The notes beneath the pieces were generated by a model, which was not told where the DNA came from, ran no database searches, and saw only the letters and a list, made by a program, of their open reading frames with translations. Positions 59,656 to 64,000 of a DNA stretch of 64,000 bases are shown in pieces. The stretch is from the NCBI GenBank assembly GCA_900767675.1, contig CAAFZX010000048.1:39947-103946 (forward strand), given 5' to 3'. This DNA is from an uncultured Collinsella sp. Lineage in GTDB: Bacteria; Actinomycetota; Coriobacteriia; Coriobacteriales; Coriobacteriaceae. A program made the translations under genes and the position numbers. Every line of letters begins with the position of its first letter. The first letter of the stretch is position 1.

Positions 59656-62600
59656 CTAGCGATACGTAACAACCTTAGTGCCATACGGAATATTATCGTA
59701 AATCCACTTGGCGTTTTGGATGTCAAGCCTTACACAACCTTGAGAAACATTCTGACCAAGTCTACCGTCCTGAATGTTGAACGCTCCCTGGTCGTACGGT
59801 ACCGAGTGGAACAGATAATCGCCGTAGAATTGCGTGTAGTAGTAGCACGTATAACCGTGTCCGAAGCTATAGCCCTTGCCATAGACGGTAAACTCACCCA
59901 AAACGGTGGGCGTGCTCCATGCGCCGGGCGAGCACTGCCAGTAGAACACCTGGTTCCAATTGTACGAATTGCCGTTGTACACGCCCACCCGGCAACGAGA
60001 CGTATCCACAAGGAGCAACCAATTGGTCGAACTCGCATAGCGATTCGCCTTCTGCCACATTGCAAACTGGTCTGCCGGCATAACGGGGATATCCGTGAAC
60101 GGTCGATACGTCGAGCCAGGCGCAGCGGCACCCTTGGGAAGAATCTGGATCTGGATACCCTCGAGGCGATAACCGATATTTACAGTGCCCGCCTGTGCAC
60201 CGTTTGCAGCCCAACCGAGCCAACCGTAATCCTGCACATACGCGCGATACCAAACGTCAAAGTACTTCGAGAGGTCTCCCGATAACTGGATCTTGATTGC
60301 CTCAAGCCTCTTATTCTGCCCCGTGGTACCGCAACTCGCGCCGTTCGAAGCCCAACCACGCCAACCGTAATCCTGAACATAGGCGGAATATTTGATACCG
60401 CCCGATATGCTCGAGCTCACAGAGAGTCTAAGATCCTCAACCTTAAGCGAGCGACCCTGGGTGCCCGCGAATCCGTTATTGGAAACAGCGCCCATCCAAC
60501 CAATGTTGGAAACATGGGCGGAATAACTCAAAACAGGCATGGAGATGCATGCATTCGCGCCTGTAGCGGGAGCAGTCTCGCCCTTCTTTACGAGCCTAAT
60601 CTGAACCGCCTCGGCCTGAACACCCAGCCCCGTAGTGCCGGCATCGGCACCGTTACGGGTCCACGAAAGCCAGCCGTAGCCCGCAACGTGTACGCGGTAG
60701 TAAATATCGTATTGCTCGGCCAATTCATCGGTGAGATTCATCCTCACCGCCTGGACAGCACGACTCTTTCCCGTCGTCCCGGCAAAACCAGGGGCAACGA
60801 AAGCATTCTGCCAGCCTTCTTCCTCAACATGAGCTGCAACGGAAACGGAACCGGCAATTGAACCAGCGGCGCCGACACGAAGAGCTTGGAGAGATAGAGC
60901 GCGGCCCGTGGTGCCCACGGTTACATCGGTACCCAGCGAGGCGGTCTGCCAGCCAATCTCGGCAACATGGCCCTGGGCAGAAAGAACCTCATCGGTGGAG
61001 TCCGACTCTACATAGGCACCATCGGTAGAACCAGGCGCAGCAGCGTCCTTCTCAAGGAGGCACACGCGCACAGCGCAGATGGCGGCATTGTTGGAAGCGC
61101 TACCGGCAGGCAATCCATTTGAAGCCCAGCCGGTCCACTTACCCGTATTGCCGTCAAACACCTGGTACCAGACGTCGTAGGTTGTTGATAGCGTGCCCGA
61201 GAGACTAATCCTCACGCAACGCATGGCCAAACCGTCTGACAGCGTGGTTGTCCAGCCACCGTCCGCAGTATCAACGCCCTCGGGCATGGAGCCGTACTGA
61301 CTACCAGACTGGTACAGAATCGAACCGTCGCACGCCTGGTTGTTAACGTTAAGCGCAAAGCTCTTGAGCGGTTTCGTACTATCCTCCGAGCCAATCACAA
61401 CGGTCGAGTCAGATCCCGCCCCAACCGTCGAACCGTCCAGACGAAGCCCTGCTCCTTGCAAGACGGCATGCTCGGAGCCTTTGAAGGCGCCCTCCGTAGA
61501 GCCGGGAGCTTCCTGCCCCTTCTTAACAAGCACAATCTGCACGGCTTGAACGCCCGAACTCATACCCACGGTTCCGGCCGCCGCACCGTTAGCTGCCCAG
61601 CCAAGCCACGCGTTATACCGAGCAGAATAGACTCGATACCAAATGTCGTACGCATTCGCGGCATCGCCCGTGAGGCGCATTTGAAGCGCCTCGATGCGGC
61701 GAGACAAGCCCGTTGTACCCGTACGTCCAAAATACCAGGAGCCCCATCCTTGATCTTGAACGTGCGAGCGAACTTGGATGCCAGCACTTCCACCAAACCA
61801 GGTTATCCGCATATCGAGGGACTCTAAGCACTCCGCGCCCGGAGCACCCGCGGTGGCCCCGTTGCTCACGACGGACATCCAACCAACGTTCGAAACATGG
61901 GTCGAATACGTCACAATCGCAGGCTCGTCAGCTTTGCTCTTGAAGGGAACGTCCGTACCACCCGGGGCAGCAACATCCTTGGCCAATATAACGATTTCGA
62001 CAGCCTCAACGGAATAGCCATAACCCTCGGTGCCCGCATTGGCACCGTCGCACGTCCAATCCAGCCAACCAAAGTTGGACGAGTGGACTCGGTACCAAAC
62101 ACTGTAGGTTTGAGAAAGCTCGGCGGAGAGCTGGATTGCGATGGCCTCAAGCTGCCGAGACTGTCCCACAGTACCGACAATGGCATCGTTGCCCATCGGG
62201 TCCATCCAGCCGATGTTTGACACGTGGGCTTTGATGGAAAGTGCATCGGAAATCTCGTTGCCCTCGGCATCTTTAACGGAAAGCTTCAGCGCTTCCATAC
62301 GCTTCGACTTGCCGGTAGTGCCCGCAAGCTCACCCGCGGAGACCGACGTCATCCACCCGTAATCTTGCACATGTGCCTGATAGGTAAGAACGGGCGCAGA
62401 TTCAGATTTATCGTCGGACACATCCACCTGACCGTCGGTCGCATCAACATCCAAAACAGAAGCGGAATTGGCTTTGATTTCAGACTCCGACGGAGACCCA
62501 TTCTCGGTCGCATTGTCCGAGGCATCGGAAGTAGCACCATCAAGCACGCCGATATCATTGCTCTCGCCCGCCTGATCGGCATCGGTTCCAACTGTCCCAG

Positions 62601-62763
62601 CAAGTGCATCACCTGTCGGGGAAGCTTGAACGGTAGATTCCTGAGCTAACGAAACGGACGAGTCCTGAACAGATTCGGCGTAAACGGCAATCGGCTGAAG
62701 TGCCGGCATCGCGCACATGAGCCAGGCCATACCAATAACGACCGCAGTCCTTCTATGCTTCAT
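59656..62763 (-). CDS. Secreted ChW-repeat L,D-transpeptidase (YkuD)
   Basis: A 1035-residue exported protein. The signal peptide (1-28, TAVVIGMAWLMCAMPALQPI) is followed by an acidic Ser/Asp-rich linker to about 120, then five triplets of ChW repeats (about 15 repeats, some degenerate) to about 890. The C-terminal 135 residues are an L,D-transpeptidase domain: WLLLVDTSRCRVGVYNG, TPTVLGEFTVYGKG, LFHSVPYDQG and LGQNVSQGCVRLD with the catalytic Cys (S-x-G-C-x-R). Such enzymes crosslink peptidoglycan stems (3-3 bonds) or attach proteins to the wall. ChW repeats are wall/surface-binding modules best known from clostridia. ATG 62763 has GGGGAG before it. It is convergent with the neighbouring ChW gene. 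Confidence 0.88.
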   Translation of the reverse strand: MKHRRTAVVIGMAWLMCAMPALQPIAVYAESVQDSSVSLAQESTVQASPTGDALAGTVGTDADQAGESNDIGVLDGATSDASDNATENGSPSESEIKANSASVLDVDATDGQVDVSDDKSESAPVLTYQAHVQDYGWMTSVSAGELAGTTGKSKRMEALKLSVKDAEGNEISDALSIKAHVSNIGWMDPMGNDAIVGTVGQSRQLEAIAIQLSAELSQTYSVWYRVHSSNFGWLDWTCDGANAGTEGYGYSVEAVEIVILAKDVAAPGGTDVPFKSKADEPAIVTYSTHVSNVGWMSVVSNGATAGAPGAECLESLDMRITWFGGSAGIQVRSHVQDQGWGSWYFGRTGTTGLSRRIEALQMRLTGDAANAYDIWYRVYSARYNAWLGWAANGAAAGTVGMSSGVQAVQIVLVKKGQEAPGSTEGAFKGSEHAVLQGAGLRLDGSTVGAGSDSTVVIGSEDSTKPLKSFALNVNNQACDGSILYQSGSQYGSMPEGVDTADGGWTTTLSDGLAMRCVRISLSGTLSTTYDVWYQVFDGNTGKWTGWASNGLPAGSASNNAAICAVRVCLLEKDAAAPGSTDGAYVESDSTDEVLSAQGHVAEIGWQTASLGTDVTVGTTGRALSLQALRVGAAGSIAGSVSVAAHVEEEGWQNAFVAPGFAGTTGKSRAVQAVRMNLTDELAEQYDIYYRVHVAGYGWLSWTRNGADAGTTGLGVQAEAVQIRLVKKGETAPATGANACISMPVLSYSAHVSNIGWMGAVSNNGFAGTQGRSLKVEDLRLSVSSSISGGIKYSAYVQDYGWRGWASNGASCGTTGQNKRLEAIKIQLSGDLSKYFDVWYRAYVQDYGWLGWAANGAQAGTVNIGYRLEGIQIQILPKGAAAPGSTYRPFTDIPVMPADQFAMWQKANRYASSTNWLLLVDTSRCRVGVYNGNSYNWNQVFYWQCSPGAWSTPTVLGEFTVYGKGYSFGHGYTCYYYTQFYGDYLFHSVPYDQGAFNIQDGRLGQNVSQGCVRLDIQNAKWIYDNIPYGTKVVTYR

Positions 62764-62849
62764 TTTGACTCCCCATCGATTAGCCAACCTTGGATTAATT
62801 ATTAACTGATTCATCAGTTACTCAAATACGTATAACGCGAATGGTGCAT

Positions 62850-62891
62850 AAAAAGAAACGAACGGAGCGCAACAAAAGCGAACCGTTCGTT
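62850..62891 (-). terminator. Terminator of the ChW/NlpC-like gene
   Basis: A 9-bp perfect stem (AACGAACGG at 62857-62865 with its complement at 62883-62891), a 17-base loop with an extra GCG/CGC pairing, and on the minus strand TCTTTTTAT following it. It lies 50 bases past the stop of the gene to its right. Confidence 0.8.
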
Positions 62892-62941
62892 CTAAATCAA
62901 AGAATCAGGCCAAACTCAACCTAGAATATCTTACGCCCTCG

Positions 62942-64000
62942 CTATGCAAGCGGGATGTTGTCGTACCAGCCCCATTTTGGCTTATACGTAGTGGAATAGT
63001 AATCCAGCCAATAACCCATATCCAGAGTCCTTATGTGACCAACATTATCCATAACTTGGTTGTTGCCAATATAGATACAAACGTGACCGTATATACGGCC
63101 CATATACGTATGTATATGCGAGGGAACAGCAATGACCATTCCAACCTTCAGCTGCGAATAATCAGTATATTTGCAGAAATCCCAATAGTAGTCACAAGCA
63201 TCCGTATGAACATTCCTGAATCCAGCCCGCTCATAGACCTGAGCAATCCATTCTGAACACAACCCCGGACCAGGAGAGGGAACTTGCCTCGACAGATCTA
63301 CAATTTTCTTCTGCATTGGATTAGCAAGAGAAAGTGGTTCGCCAAGAAGCATCGGAGAGATGGTGCTCCCCGGAGCAGCAGCGCCCTTTCTCGTAATTCT
63401 CACCTGAACGGCCTGGACATGTGCCCCATAGCCAGTGCTGCCGGCGACGGCGCCATTTTTTGTCCAACCGAGCCAGCCAACATTTTCGATATGGACCCTA
63501 TACCAAACATCGAAATAAGTTGCCAAGTCACCCGATAGGGAGACTTTAATTGCTTCAACCGGATTGGATTCAGTAGCAGACGACAGTTGATCCCCGTTTG
63601 ACTTACCAGAAGTCCAACCTACATTTGAAAGGTGCAGCTGATAATTAATTTCACCGGCAACGAACGAAGTGATCTTGGCCGAGAACCCGGTAATGGAAAT
63701 GCCCTTACCAGTCGTACCGGACACCTCTCCGGCAGAAACAGAATTCTGCCAAGCGCCCTTCGCCTGGGATGAGTACGTCACCGTTGGTATTTCAAGATGA
63801 GAATAGCCAGTCGTATCAGGATGGGACGCACCCTTCTTAACAAGCTTAATCTGAACCGCCTCAAGGGAACAAGACATTCCGGTGGTGCCGGCCTCCTCGC
63901 CGTCCTTTGCCCAGGCCATCCAGCCGATGTTGGAGGCGTGGACGCGGTAGTAGACGTCGTAGTCCTTCGCGAGGGAGCCCGTGAGCCTCAGGCGCACGGC
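62942..64000 (-). CDS. ChW-repeat protein with C-terminal NlpC/P60-like domain (5' part missing)
   Basis: The 3' part of a third ChW protein; the frame is open to the edge of the window and the signal peptide is not visible. At least five ChW repeats remain in the last 350 residues (RVHASNIGWMAWAKDGEEAG, LHLSNVGWTSG, RVHIENVGWLGWTKNGAVAG), with linkers ending GASHPD and AAAPGST. The final 120 residues look like an NlpC/P60 cysteine peptidase: PGLCSEWIAQVYERAGF has the Cys, VGMVIAVPSH follows, and RIYGHVCIYIGNNQVMDNVG has the His. It would cut peptidoglycan stem peptides. It is transcribed toward, and cotranscribable with, the L,D-transpeptidase gene only if its terminator is leaky. Confidence 0.82.
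   Translation of the reverse strand, partial: AVRLRLTGSLAKDYDVYYRVHASNIGWMAWAKDGEEAGTTGMSCSLEAVQIKLVKKGASHPDTTGYSHLEIPTVTYSSQAKGAWQNSVSAGEVSGTTGKGISITGFSAKITSFVAGEINYQLHLSNVGWTSGKSNGDQLSSATESNPVEAIKVSLSGDLATYFDVWYRVHIENVGWLGWTKNGAVAGSTGYGAHVQAVQVRITRKGAAAPGSTISPMLLGEPLSLANPMQKKIVDLSRQVPSPGPGLCSEWIAQVYERAGFRNVHTDACDYYWDFCKYTDYSQLKVGMVIAVPSHIHTYMGRIYGHVCIYIGNNQVMDNVGHIRTLDMGYWLDYYSTTYKPKWGWYDNIPLA

Noticed and set aside
56400..63990. The periodic sequence of the ChW genes as a CRISPR array or DNA tandem repeat
   Set aside because: The periodicity is at protein level, with diverged codons; there are no identical direct repeats with unique spacers.

Overview
The window looks like chromosomal DNA of a high-GC Gram-positive gut actinobacterium of the class Coriobacteriia, most probably Collinsella or a close relative. 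This is inferred from the overall high GC with strong G/C third-position bias in the housekeeping genes, a Pel-type exopolysaccharide operon without outer-membrane parts, and large secreted proteins built from ChW (hydrophobic-W) repeats. No rRNA gene is present to prove the taxonomy.

Layout. 1-2.6 kb holds the start of an IMP dehydrogenase gene, a ModE-like winged-helix protein and an unusual Cys/Met-type PLP protein. 2.6-6.9 kb is a sucrose utilisation cluster (LacI-type repressor, PTS EIIBC, GH32 hydrolase) with three matching LacI-type operators and a textbook terminator. 7.1-18.2 kb is one tightly coupled eight-gene operon, transcribed leftward: pelD, pelE, a DUF2194 deacetylase-like gene, pelF, pelG, a cotH-like lipoprotein, a VTC-type polyphosphate polymerase and DUF4956. 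18.4-20.5 kb is a small variable spot at a tRNA-Arg gene, with an AAA ATPase and the broken remains of a Septu-like ATPase/HNH pair.

20.5-51.3 kb is a large surface-polysaccharide locus. It contains about 15 glycosyltransferases, a YfhO-type membrane protein, a Wzm/Wzt-type ABC exporter, a complete dTDP-L-rhamnose pathway (rfbA, rfbB and a fused rfbC-rfbD), WsaF-like rhamnosyltransferases, DUF2142 and DUF2304 membrane proteins and a Wzx-type flippase. It is visibly mosaic: IS256-type transposase fragments, a partial duplication of two glycosyltransferase genes, a leftover ABC-ATPase tail, and AT-richer blocks. A small-alarmone-synthetase-like gene with a tiny overlapping partner sits inside the rhamnose operon.

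51.6-55.9 kb is a probable defence patch: a tandem-XRE regulator, an AIPR-family protein with a nuclease-like N-terminus, a HEPN-like protein and an IS256 fragment. 56.0-64 kb holds three consecutive secreted ChW-repeat proteins, each with a different catalytic domain: a GT80 (PM0188)-like sialyltransferase-type domain, an L,D-transpeptidase, and an NlpC/P60-like domain. The sialyltransferase-like ChW protein, the Pel/VTC/CotH operon and the alarmone-synthetase pair are the parts most worth following up.
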